A DNA stretch of 12,465 nucleotides from Pseudomonadales bacterium (GTDB lineage: Bacteria; Pseudomonadota; Gammaproteobacteria; Pseudomonadales; Moraxellaceae). Below, piece by piece: positions 5,490-12,465 of this stretch. The stretch is from positions 1 to 12,465 of the forward strand of contig JABEVH010000314.1 in the NCBI GenBank assembly GCA_013043915.1. Reading direction: 5' to 3'. Positions within the stretch are counted from its first letter, which is position 1. Each line of letters starts with the position of its first letter. A program made the translations under genes and the position numbers. The notes below the pieces were generated by a model. The model was not told the origin of the DNA, did not search any database, and saw nothing but the letters and a program-made list of their open reading frames with translations.

Positions 5490-8400
5490 ATGTGGATCGT
5501 CAAGGTCGCTCTTAGACGACCCTATACGTTTATAGTCATGGCTCTGGTCATCGTGTTACTGGGTATTTATGCCCTGATGACGACAGCAACCGATATATTC
5601 CCCACCATACGCATTCCTGTTGTTTCTGTGGTGTGGCGCTATAACGGGCTTAGCCCGGAGGACATGTCCAACCGTATCGTCTCCTTCAGTGAACGTGTCG
5701 CCACCACAACCGTCAATGATATCGAACATGTCGAATCTAATTCCCTCAACGGCATGGCGGTGGTTAAGTATTTCTTTCAGCCCAAAGTCAATGAAGATCT
5801 GGCCGTGGCTCAAATCACAGCCATCTCTCAAACCCTGCTATCGCAAATGCCTTTAGGCACCACGCCACCGTTTATCCTTGCATATAACGCATCGAGCGTA
5901 CCCGTCTTGCAGCTGGCCTTATCCAGCTCAAAACTCTCAGAAGCGCAGTTGTTTGATCTTGGCAATAACTTCGTGCGCACACCGATCAGTACCGTCGCAG
6001 GCGTATCCCTACCCTGGCCCTACGGTGGCAAACAGCGTCAAGTCCAAGTGGATATTGACCCGGCGCGTTTGCAGGCTTATGGCATTACCGCGGCAGATGT
6101 TAGCAATGCCATGGGGCAACAGAACCTGATCATTCCTGCTGGGACCCAAAAAATCAATGAGTTAGAGTATTTCATCAAGCTCAATGCCAGTCCTTTAAAT
6201 GTTGACGAATTGAACAATCTCCCCATCAAGGTCGTCAACGGCAGCGTCATCTATGTGCGTGACGTAGCCCATGTACGAGATGGTTTTCCACCTCAGACCA
6301 ATATCGTGCGTATGGATGGGCACCGCGCGGTGCTGATGAGCGTGCTCAAAACGGGAGCAGCTTCTACCCTCAATATTGTCGATGGCATTAAAGCCTTATT
6401 ACCCAGCGTGCGTGCCGGTCTACCTAAGTCCCTAAAATTAAGCGCCTTAGGTGATCAATCCGTATTTGTTCGCGCAGCGATCTCGGGGGTGGTTCGTGAA
6501 GGGCTGATAGCCGCTCTGCTAACAGCGGCCATGATTCTCTTATTTCTGGGAAGTTGGCGCAGCACCTTGATCATCACGGTGTCTATACCGTTATCCGTAT
6601 TAGCATCCATAATTTGTCTTTCTGCCCTGGGAGAAACCATCAATCTCATGACCTTGGGCGGACTGGCTCTGGCGGTAGGTATCCTGGTGGATGATGCCAC
6701 CGTTGCCATAGAGAACATCAACTGGCATCTTGAGCAAGGAAAGAGTGTCCATGCTGCCATCCTCGACGGCGCTGAACAGATTGCCATCCCGGCGCTGGTG
6801 TCAACGTTAAGTATTTGTATCGTATTTGCTCCGATGTTTTTGCTCGGCGGGGTGGCTCATTATTTGTTCGTACCCATGGCTGAGGCTGTCGTGTTTGCCA
6901 TGCTGGCATCTTACCTGCTATCCCGTACCCTGATTCCTACCTTAGCCATGTACTGGCTCAAGGCCCATGATGAAGACCTTAATCCAACCGACAGCAGTTG
7001 GGCGCAACGCTATCAACAAAAATTTGAAGCAAGCTTCGACCGCTTGCGTCGTTCCTATCAAGAATTATTAGAGTCCCTGCTGGCGCAGCGTGGACAATTC
7101 ATCGTGGTATTTCTTGTCCTGACCCTGTTCAGTTTCGCACTATTTCCCTGGCTGGGATCAGATTTTTTCCCTAGCGTAGACACCGGTCAGATTCAACTGC
7201 ATCTTCGTGCACGAACCGGTCTGCGTATTGAACAAACCGCACAATTGTGTGATGAGGTTGAGTCCGTAGTTCGTCAAAATATACCGCGCCATGAACTCGC
7301 TACGCTCGTTGATAACATAGGACTGCCCTACAGTGGTATCAACCTTTCCTACAGCACCTCGGCACCTATAGGCTCAGGTGACGCTGACATCATAATTTCC
7401 CTAGCCTCTGGGCACGCACCCACCGAACACTATATCGGCCTATTGCGCCAGGTTCTGCACCAGCATTTTCCTGATACCGAGTTCTCATTCTTACCCGCCG
7501 ATATTGTCAGTCAGATCTTGAACTTTGGCATGCCCGCACCCGTGGACCTGCAAATTGCAGGCTACGATGTTCAGCATAATCGTCCTTATGCCAACCATCT
7601 GCTCAATCAACTCAAGCAGATACCCGGTTTGGCCGACCTACGGATACAGCAACGTTACGACTATCCACAAATTCAGGTCGACGTTGACCGCAGCCGGGCC
7701 ATGATATTGGGCATGACTGAAAATGATGTGGCTCAAAACCTGCTCATCACCCTGTCGGGAAGTTTTCAGACCAGTCCCTCCTTCTGGCTAGATCCCAAAA
7801 CAGGTGTTCAATACAGCATCACAACCCAGGCGCCGCAGTACCGTATGGAGAGTCTTCAAGATCTGCACAACCTGTTAGTGCGCGGTTCAAGCTCATTACC
7901 TCAACAGCTCAGTAACCTGGCCAGCTTCCATCGCAGTGTCGGCCCTGCCGTCGTCAGCCACTATAACGTCAAGCCCGTACTCGATATCTACGGCACGACC
8001 TGGCAGCGCGATCTTGGTAGCGTTGCTCGTGATATACAAGATGTCATTCATGCTGCGCCTCCACTGCCCAGAGGTAGCTCCCTAACCTTGCGCGGTCAAG
8101 TACAAACCATGCATCAGTCTTTTAAAGATCTGGCTTGGGGGCTGGTGGCTGCCATAGTTTTGGTCTACCTGTTGATTGTGGTTAACTTCCAGTCTTGGCT
8201 GGACCCTTTCATCATCATTACAGCCTTGCCCGCCGCCTTGGCGGGCATCGTCTGGATGTTATTTCTGACGGGGACCACCCTCAGCGTACCCGCCCTTACC
8301 GGCGCCATCATGTGCATGGGTGTAGCCACCGCTAACAGCATCCTGGTCGTCAGTTTTGCGCGTGAGCGCATGCAACAGGGTGCCTGTGCTTTAGAAGCCG

Positions 8401-8636
8401 CGATAGCTGCCGGCAGTACACGGCTGCGGCCGGTATTGATGACGGCTATGGCGATGATTATTGGTATGCTGCCCATGGCCATGGGTTTAGGTGAAGGCGG
8501 TGAGCAAAACGCTCCACTCGGCCGCGCGGTTATCGGAGGGTTATTGCTAGCCACCCTGGCTACCCTAACGTTCGTCCCCGCAGTTTTTACCTGGTTGCAT
8601 ACGTCCCGACCCCTTGTTGAGGAGGCTAAACGGTGA
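5490..8636 (+). CDS. RND efflux transporter, inner-membrane permease subunit
   Basis: Proton-driven pump of 1048 residues, the standard size for the HAE1/AcrB-type RND family. Topology is canonical: TM1 (about 12-32), a large periplasmic loop, TM2-6 (about 331-490), TM7 (about 535-555), a second large loop, and TM8-12 (about 880-1032). TM4 has GILVDDATVAIEN with the paired relay aspartates Asp401 and Asp402, matching AcrB Asp407/Asp408. The TM11 region has RLRPVLMT, whose arginine matches AcrB Arg971. At the AcrB Lys940 position the sequence is GVATANSIL (944-952), placing Ala948 where the lysine would be. The motifs TTVNDIEHVES and SLNGMAVVKYFF near residues 72-93 are typical of an RND branch distinct from AcrB itself. 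Substrate unknown. ATG 5490 has GGAG 6 nt upstream. Its TGA overlaps the GTG of the membrane-fusion gene. Confidence 0.95.
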   Translation: MWIVKVALRRPYTFIVMALVIVLLGIYALMTTATDIFPTIRIPVVSVVWRYNGLSPEDMSNRIVSFSERVATTTVNDIEHVESNSLNGMAVVKYFFQPKVNEDLAVAQITAISQTLLSQMPLGTTPPFILAYNASSVPVLQLALSSSKLSEAQLFDLGNNFVRTPISTVAGVSLPWPYGGKQRQVQVDIDPARLQAYGITAADVSNAMGQQNLIIPAGTQKINELEYFIKLNASPLNVDELNNLPIKVVNGSVIYVRDVAHVRDGFPPQTNIVRMDGHRAVLMSVLKTGAASTLNIVDGIKALLPSVRAGLPKSLKLSALGDQSVFVRAAISGVVREGLIAALLTAAMILLFLGSWRSTLIITVSIPLSVLASIICLSALGETINLMTLGGLALAVGILVDDATVAIENINWHLEQGKSVHAAILDGAEQIAIPALVSTLSICIVFAPMFLLGGVAHYLFVPMAEAVVFAMLASYLLSRTLIPTLAMYWLKAHDEDLNPTDSSWAQRYQQKFEASFDRLRRSYQELLESLLAQRGQFIVVFLVLTLFSFALFPWLGSDFFPSVDTGQIQLHLRARTGLRIEQTAQLCDEVESVVRQNIPRHELATLVDNIGLPYSGINLSYSTSAPIGSGDADIIISLASGHAPTEHYIGLLRQVLHQHFPDTEFSFLPADIVSQILNFGMPAPVDLQIAGYDVQHNRPYANHLLNQLKQIPGLADLRIQQRYDYPQIQVDVDRSRAMILGMTENDVAQNLLITLSGSFQTSPSFWLDPKTGVQYSITTQAPQYRMESLQDLHNLLVRGSSSLPQQLSNLASFHRSVGPAVVSHYNVKPVLDIYGTTWQRDLGSVARDIQDVIHAAPPLPRGSSLTLRGQVQTMHQSFKDLAWGLVAAIVLVYLLIVVNFQSWLDPFIIITALPAALAGIVWMLFLTGTTLSVPALTGAIMCMGVATANSILVVSFARERMQQGACALEAAIAAGSTRLRPVLMTAMAMIIGMLPMAMGLGEGGEQNAPLGRAVIGGLLLATLATLTFVPAVFTWLHTSRPLVEEAKR
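8619..8625 (+). promoter_or_regulatory. Strong ribosome binding site fixing the GTG start of the fusion protein
   Basis: GAGGAGG, a near-complete anti-16S match, ends 7 nt before the GTG at 8633. It lies within the last codons of the RND gene and decides the non-ATG start, whose GTGA overlaps the RND stop. This points to translational coupling with its own strong initiation. Confidence 0.75.
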
Positions 8637-9790
8637 ATACCACAGTACCTACCCATCGCAGGACCCTGTGGGTGATAGTCGCCATCATGGTCATACTAGC
8701 TTCGGCAGGAATCATGAAGCGACAGCACCACCGCGCTGAACTGCAGCGTGAGGCCACCAACGATGCCATCATGCAGGTTACCGTATTGACTCCCCTGCTA
8801 GCATCGACAGAACACGACCTGATTCTGCCAGGAACTGTCATGGGATGGCGTGACGCCGCTATACGTGCTCGCAGCAATGGTTATATCCGCTCCTGGGTCA
8901 AAGACATCGGCGATACCGTTAGGTCTGGAGATATTCTGGCGACCGTAACCAGCCCGGAAATCGATGCTCAGACTGAACAGGCCAGGGCCGACTTGGCAAC
9001 CGCGCAGGCTAATCTGCAACTGGCCAGAATTACAGCAGAGCGCTGGCAACATCTGGTGAAAACTCGTACTGTTTCACAACAAGACCTTGAAGACAAGGAG
9101 GGCGATCTCAAGGCTAAAATCACCACCGTCGCCTCGGCACGTGCCCATTTACAAAACCTCATGGCACTTAAAGGATTTGAGCTTATACGAGCGCCGTTTA
9201 CGGGTGTAGTTTCTGCGCGCACTATTGATATAGGCGATTTGGTATCCGCCTCCAGCGCACAAGAGCTTTTTCATCTGGTCGACAACCAGCAACTTCGCAT
9301 CATGGTACAAGTCCCACAAGAACAACAACATGGTATTCAAGCGGGTATTCCCATTGACTTAAGTGTTGCTGAACATCCTGGTCATAAATTCCCGGCTACT
9401 TTACTTAAATTATCCGGTGGCCTAGACCCCGCAAGCCGTACCCGAACCGTTGAACTACGTGTTGATAATGCTGATCACCTTATACAACCTGGCGATTATG
9501 CGACTGTTGATTTTCATGCCACCTCGGGACAAAGCTGGGTAATTCCCATCACTGCCCTGATATTTCGTGGTGCAGGACTGCAGCTAGCGACCATTACCCC
9601 ACAACAAAAGGTACACTTGCAAACGGTGATCCCGGGACGGGATTTTGGCAAAAGTATGGAGATACATTCAGACTGGGTACAAAACCGTAGCATTATCGAT
9701 AATCCGAGCGACTCCATCAGTGAAGGGCAAACCGTTAAAATCGTCGGACGGCGTACCCTGTCCCTGAATGATGGGGACAAGTCACCATGA
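8633..9790 (+). CDS. RND periplasmic adaptor (membrane-fusion protein)
   Basis: Adaptor of 385 residues linking the RND pump to the outer-membrane channel. A hydrophobic helix at about 11-27, with Arg9/Arg10 before it, acts as a membrane anchor or uncleaved signal; there is no lipobox, unlike AcrA. Then come the first half of the lipoyl-like domain (about 72-107, with GYIRSWVKDIGDTVRSGD), a coiled-coil hairpin (about 108-180, rich in Gln/Ala/Leu), the second lipoyl half with the family motif RAPFTGVVS (186-194), and beta-barrel and membrane-proximal domains to the C-terminus. It starts with GTG preceded by GAGGAGG and overlaps the RND stop by 4 bp; its own stop overlaps the next ATG by 4 bp. 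Gene order RND-MFP-OMF differs from the more common MFP-RND-OMF. Confidence 0.93.
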   Translation: MNTTVPTHRRTLWVIVAIMVILASAGIMKRQHHRAELQREATNDAIMQVTVLTPLLASTEHDLILPGTVMGWRDAAIRARSNGYIRSWVKDIGDTVRSGDILATVTSPEIDAQTEQARADLATAQANLQLARITAERWQHLVKTRTVSQQDLEDKEGDLKAKITTVASARAHLQNLMALKGFELIRAPFTGVVSARTIDIGDLVSASSAQELFHLVDNQQLRIMVQVPQEQQHGIQAGIPIDLSVAEHPGHKFPATLLKLSGGLDPASRTRTVELRVDNADHLIQPGDYATVDFHATSGQSWVIPITALIFRGAGLQLATITPQQKVHLQTVIPGRDFGKSMEIHSDWVQNRSIIDNPSDSISEGQTVKIVGRRTLSLNDGDKSP

Positions 9791-11175
9791 GATGGCATGC
9801 CCTACTCCCTATCAGTTTGATTACACTAGTTGCCGGCTGTTCGCTCACTCCGAAGTACCAAAAGCCTGACGTGGCTATGCCTGCACGTTTTGCGCCGGAC
9901 CGTGGCTTTGAGCAAGTTCAAGGTAACGTAGCTCAACCCTCTGGGGCATCATGGTGGGAGGTATTTCATGACCATCACTTAAATCAGCTCGAAGACCAGC
10001 TCTCGCACAACCAGGACGCTGTCGCTGCCTTGGCTCGTTTGGATGAGAGCCGCGCCCAACTCAAAGCTGCTTATGGTGCCATGCTACCCAGCGCCTCGCT
10101 ATCTGCTTCGACTAGCAATGTTCAGCTATCCAAGCATCGTGCTACCTATTTCCCTGGTTTTCCCAACCGCTATACCGATCAGCAAATTACTGCGCAAATT
10201 GGCTGGGAACCCGATATTTTTGGACGACTGCATACACAATTACGTATTGCACACAATCTTGAAAACGCCAGTCAAGCTGACTTACGTGGTTTGCAACTTT
10301 CCCTGCAAGCGCAATTAGCGAGAGCTTATTTTCAACGGGTAGCTCTAGCGATGCAGCTTAAACAACAACAGCAACTCCTGGTTGATCAACAACAATATAT
10401 TGATCTTGTGCATGCCAAGTTCAATGCCGGCGATGCCACTCAGATCGATCTCGATCAGGCGCAGTTACCTTTGCAAGCGCTGCTGGAAAACCAGGACCAC
10501 ACTAAGCAATTGATAGCACTGCAAGAACACATCATGGCCTTACTGATTGGCCTACCCGCAACAGGCTATCACCCTCAGGTAGCTGATCATCTGACTGACA
10601 TGCCCTTACCACATAGTTTGCCCTCAAGCCTCCTTGAACAACGTCCAGATATCGCCCTGGCAGAGCAACAGGTTGAGATTGCCAATGAACAAATCGGCTT
10701 AGCCAGGACGGCCTATTTTCCGCAATTTCAGCTGGGGATGGGCGGAGGCTATGAAAGCAGCGCCTTAAACAATCTGATCAGCGTGCCCAGTGAACTCTGG
10801 GCTTTGGGCGCCAGTGCTGCCGTAACTCTATTTGATGGAGGACAGCGCAAGGCTTTAACCCAACAAGCACGATCACACTATGATGAAACCGTTGCCAACT
10901 ACCGGCAGACCGTCTTGAATGCCTATAAAGAAGTTGAGGATGATTTAAGCAGTTTGCAGCAAATCAAAATGCAAATCCAGCACCAACAGCAAGCCCTGGC
11001 ATTAGCGCAAGACCAACTGCTGCAAACCAACCAAAGCGAGCAAGGCGGCTTGGGTAACCATCTTGATGTGGTTGCCGAACGTCTCAATGCCGACAACCAA
11101 CAGTTACTCATGACTCAGCTTGCAGCCGTGCAAGCTGAGTCCCATGTACGCTTGCTGCAAGCTCTTGGACAATAA
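9787..11175 (+). CDS. Outer-membrane efflux factor, NodT/OprM-type lipoprotein
   Basis: TolC-like channel subunit of 462 residues that would complete the tripartite exporter. The signal peptide ends in the lipobox LVAGC with acylated Cys18, followed by SLTPKYQKP, the classic NodT/OprM mature start. WWEVFHDHHLNQL (56-68) is the usual family motif where the first outer-membrane efflux repeat begins; a second repeat starts near 280 with LLEQRPDIALAEQQV. Both repeats contain long Gln/Ala-rich helices that form the periplasmic barrel. The ATG overlaps the fusion-protein stop as ATGA, with GGGGACAAG upstream as ribosome binding site, so all three genes are tightly coupled. The last codons (11112-11141) contain a perfect 13-bp inverted repeat. 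The gene ends 2 bp from the stop of convergent rfbC. Confidence 0.93.
   Translation: MRWHALLPISLITLVAGCSLTPKYQKPDVAMPARFAPDRGFEQVQGNVAQPSGASWWEVFHDHHLNQLEDQLSHNQDAVAALARLDESRAQLKAAYGAMLPSASLSASTSNVQLSKHRATYFPGFPNRYTDQQITAQIGWEPDIFGRLHTQLRIAHNLENASQADLRGLQLSLQAQLARAYFQRVALAMQLKQQQQLLVDQQQYIDLVHAKFNAGDATQIDLDQAQLPLQALLENQDHTKQLIALQEHIMALLIGLPATGYHPQVADHLTDMPLPHSLPSSLLEQRPDIALAEQQVEIANEQIGLARTAYFPQFQLGMGGGYESSALNNLISVPSELWALGASAAVTLFDGGQRKALTQQARSHYDETVANYRQTVLNAYKEVEDDLSSLQQIKMQIQHQQQALALAQDQLLQTNQSEQGGLGNHLDVVAERLNADNQQLLMTQLAAVQAESHVRLLQALGQ
11112..11141. other. Perfect 13-bp stem, 4-nt loop hairpin in the end of the OMF gene
   Basis: GACTCAGCTTGCA (11112-11124) and TGCAAGCTGAGTC (11129-11141) are exact reverse complements around the loop GCCG. 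The stem lies 34 nt before the end of the OMF gene on the plus strand and 36 nt past the rfbC stop on the minus strand. It would fold near the 3' ends of both convergent transcripts. Neither strand has a T-run after it, so it is not a standard intrinsic terminator. It may mark RNA 3' ends or slow convergent read-through, which is inference. Confidence 0.6.
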
Positions 11176-11177
11176 CT

Positions 11178-11729
11178 TCAGTCAAAAATTTCTGCATCCG
11201 CCAAGGAGCGCCCTTGCAGATCCTTACCCGATAGCAGTGGTGTACCTTCAACGCTGGGCCACGTAATTCCAATTTGAAGGTCATCCCATCGAATGCAACG
11301 CTCACTGGCTGGTTGATAATAGCCCGTGGTCTTATACAAAAACTCTGCATACGCCGAGATGGTCAAAAAACCATGCGCAAACCCGGGTGGAATCCACATT
11401 TGTCGCGCATTATCAGCACTTAATACCTCTCCCACCCACTGCCCAAAGGTAGGTGAACCACGCCGAATATCTACCGCCACATCAAAAACCTCGCCGACCA
11501 CGACACGAACGAGTTTACCCTGAGCGTGTGGCGGCAGCTGATAATGCAGCCCTCTTAAAACACCGCGCTGTGAGCGACTATGGTTGTCTTGCACAAAATT
11601 CACGTTACAGTTAACCGCTTCATTAAATACATGCTGGTTAAAACTTTCGAAGAAAAAGCCGCGCGTATCCCCAAATACTTTGGGCTCCAGCAATACCACA
11701 TCTTTAATAGCCAAGGAAGTAGACTTCAT
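11178..11729 (-). CDS. rfbC: dTDP-4-dehydrorhamnose 3,5-epimerase
   Basis: Third enzyme of dTDP-L-rhamnose synthesis (also called RmlC), converting dTDP-4-keto-6-deoxyglucose to its L-lyxo epimer in the cytosol. Its 183 residues match the family length. Visible signatures are DTRGFFFESF (21-30), FVQDNHSRS (45-53), RGLHYQ with the likely catalytic His62, the cupin segment IPPGFAHGF (113-121), Tyr132 in EFLYKT, and LSGKD ending at Asp170, matching the His-Tyr-Asp set described for the Salmonella enzyme. The ATG at 11729 lies 3 bp after the rfbA stop, with AAAAAGG about 7 nt upstream, so rfbA and rfbC form one operon. It ends 2 bp from the OMF stop. Confidence 0.95.
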   Translation of the reverse strand: MKSTSLAIKDVVLLEPKVFGDTRGFFFESFNQHVFNEAVNCNVNFVQDNHSRSQRGVLRGLHYQLPPHAQGKLVRVVVGEVFDVAVDIRRGSPTFGQWVGEVLSADNARQMWIPPGFAHGFLTISAYAEFLYKTTGYYQPASERCIRWDDLQIGITWPSVEGTPLLSGKDLQGRSLADAEIFD

Positions 11730-11732
11730 GGG

Positions 11733-12465
11733 TTAACCTTTTTCTTTTAGAAGTTGCATGAGGTACTGCCCATAGCCATTCTTGCACAAGGGCTGGGCCA
11801 GTTTTTCCAACTGGGGTGCATCGATCCAGTGGCTATGAAACGCGATCTCTTCCGGGCAAGCCACTTTCAAGCCCTGACGCTTTTCCAGAGTCGCAATAAA
11901 CTGCCCCGCCTCCAGCAAGGAATCATGCGTGCCCGTGTCCAGCCAGGCATAGCCGCGTCCCATGATCTCTACTGCCAACTGCCCACGTTGCAGATAAATA
12001 GCATTAAGGTCGGTGATTTCCAGTTCACCACGAGGGGACGGACGCAGTGACTTCGCGTACTCCACCACCTGGTTATCATAAAAATACAGGCCCGTTACGG
12101 CATAGTTGGACTGAGGCTGCTTAGGCTTTTCTTCCAGACTGATGGCTTTACCCTGGACATCAAAAGCCACCACACCATAGCGCTCAGGATCAAAGACATG
12201 ATAGGCAAATACCGATGCCCCCTGCTCACGAACATCGGCAGCTTGCAAAATCCTCGGTATATCGTGGCCGTAGAATATGTTATCGCCCAAAATAAGGGCG
12301 CTGGGGTGACCATCAATAAAATCTTCCCCTAATAAGAATGCCTGTGCCAGCCCATCAGGACTAGGCTGAACCACATACTCGAAGTTCAACCCCCACTTGC
12401 TGCCATCGCCGAGCAACTGCTGATAGCGCGGTGTATCTTGCGGTGTTGAAATAATCAGGATATCC
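11733..12465 (-). CDS. rfbA: Glucose-1-phosphate thymidylyltransferase, 5' end outside the window
   Basis: First enzyme of dTDP-L-rhamnose synthesis (also called RmlA), joining dTTP and glucose-1-phosphate to give dTDP-glucose. The frame is open to the right edge: bases 12465-12417 encode DILIISTPQDTPRYQQ, which leads straight into LLGDGSKWGLNFEY. The gene is therefore cut by the window, not started by the internal TTG at 12416. About 243 residues are present and about 48 N-terminal ones are missing, including the nucleotide-binding GGSGTRL loop expected in this family. Visible signatures are PDGLAQAF, LILGDNIFYG with the metal-binding aspartate region, SLEEKP, ITDLN and WLDTGTHDSL. Upstream genes, probably rfbB and rfbD, would lie beyond the right edge. 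Confidence 0.95.
   Translation of the reverse strand, partial: DILIISTPQDTPRYQQLLGDGSKWGLNFEYVVQPSPDGLAQAFLLGEDFIDGHPSALILGDNIFYGHDIPRILQAADVREQGASVFAYHVFDPERYGVVAFDVQGKAISLEEKPKQPQSNYAVTGLYFYDNQVVEYAKSLRPSPRGELEITDLNAIYLQRGQLAVEIMGRGYAWLDTGTHDSLLEAGQFIATLEKRQGLKVACPEEIAFHSHWIDAPQLEKLAQPLCKNGYGQYLMQLLKEKG

Noticed and set aside
8227..8247. GC-rich 8-bp hairpin TGCCCGCC/GGCGGGCA in the RND gene
   Set aside because: Internal to a conserved LPAALAGI segment far from any gene end and without a T-run, so probably a coding coincidence.
8472..8485. Perfect 14-bp palindrome CCCATGGCCATGGG in the RND gene
   Set aside because: It encodes the hydrophobic PMAMG stretch in TM11, where repeated ATG/GCC codons create such symmetry; it is deep inside coding sequence with no regulatory context.
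8165..8656. 163-residue open frame on the minus strand opposite the RND gene
   Set aside because: It lies antisense to conserved membrane helices 8-12 of the pump, is rich in Met, Ala, Arg and Pro typical of reverse-strand translation, and has no recognisable domain.
10043..10318. 91-residue plus-strand frame inside the OMF gene
   Set aside because: It is a +1-shifted reading of a well-conserved part of the OMF protein with no own family signature.
12414..12416. TTG at 12416 as the start of rfbA
   Set aside because: The frame continues upstream to the window edge with conserved RfbA residues (ISTPQDTPRYQQ), so the real start is outside the window.

Overview
The window looks like chromosomal DNA from a proteobacterium, most likely a gammaproteobacterium. 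The evidence is a full-length FadH-type 2,4-dienoyl-CoA reductase, a tripartite RND efflux system with a NodT-type lipoprotein channel, a DUF2878-like membrane protein and dTDP-rhamnose genes. I cannot name the genus. I see no tRNA, rRNA, insertion sequence, CRISPR array, integrase or phage gene. The region is densely packed, with several gene junctions of 4 bp overlap or less.

Layout, left to right. (1) Bases 1-137 hold a candidate terminator for the lipoprotein gene, then a candidate minus-strand promoter and the possible first codons of a gene running off the left edge. (2) Bases 138-2723, minus strand, encode fadH followed by a small uncharacterised lipoprotein. (3) A TetR-family regulator at 2795-3379 is divergent from fadH. 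The 71-bp gap between them carries a perfect 6-1-6 inverted repeat that overlaps the predicted fadH promoter, so local repression of fadH, with autoregulation, is the simplest model. (4) An APC-superfamily amino-acid-type permease on the minus strand ends tail-to-tail with tetR, overlapping it by 34 bp. (5) A small multi-pass membrane protein resembling DUF2878 is divergent from the permease and probably starts with TTG. (6) A three-gene plus-strand operon at 5490-11175 encodes an RND pump, a membrane-fusion protein and an outer-membrane factor, with 4-bp overlaps at both junctions. It has a good sigma70-like promoter and a leader with two potential hairpins just before the ribosome binding site. 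(7) From the right edge, the minus strand carries rfbA (5' end outside the window) and rfbC of dTDP-L-rhamnose synthesis, ending 2 bp from the end of the efflux operon.

How the genes fit together. FadH reduces 2,4-dienoyl-CoA in unsaturated fatty-acid beta-oxidation, and the TetR protein probably senses a related acyl ligand or other small molecule. The RND, MFP and OMF proteins would form one envelope-spanning exporter of unknown substrate. RfbA and RfbC act in the first and third steps of dTDP-rhamnose synthesis for surface polysaccharide. The gene content is ordinary. The items most worth a second look are regulatory or structural: the fadH/tetR operator, the structured efflux-operon leader, a perfect 13-bp hairpin in the last codons of the outer-membrane-factor gene, and an RND pump with alanine at the position of the AcrB proton-relay lysine. 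I found no clear evidence of a wholly new system.
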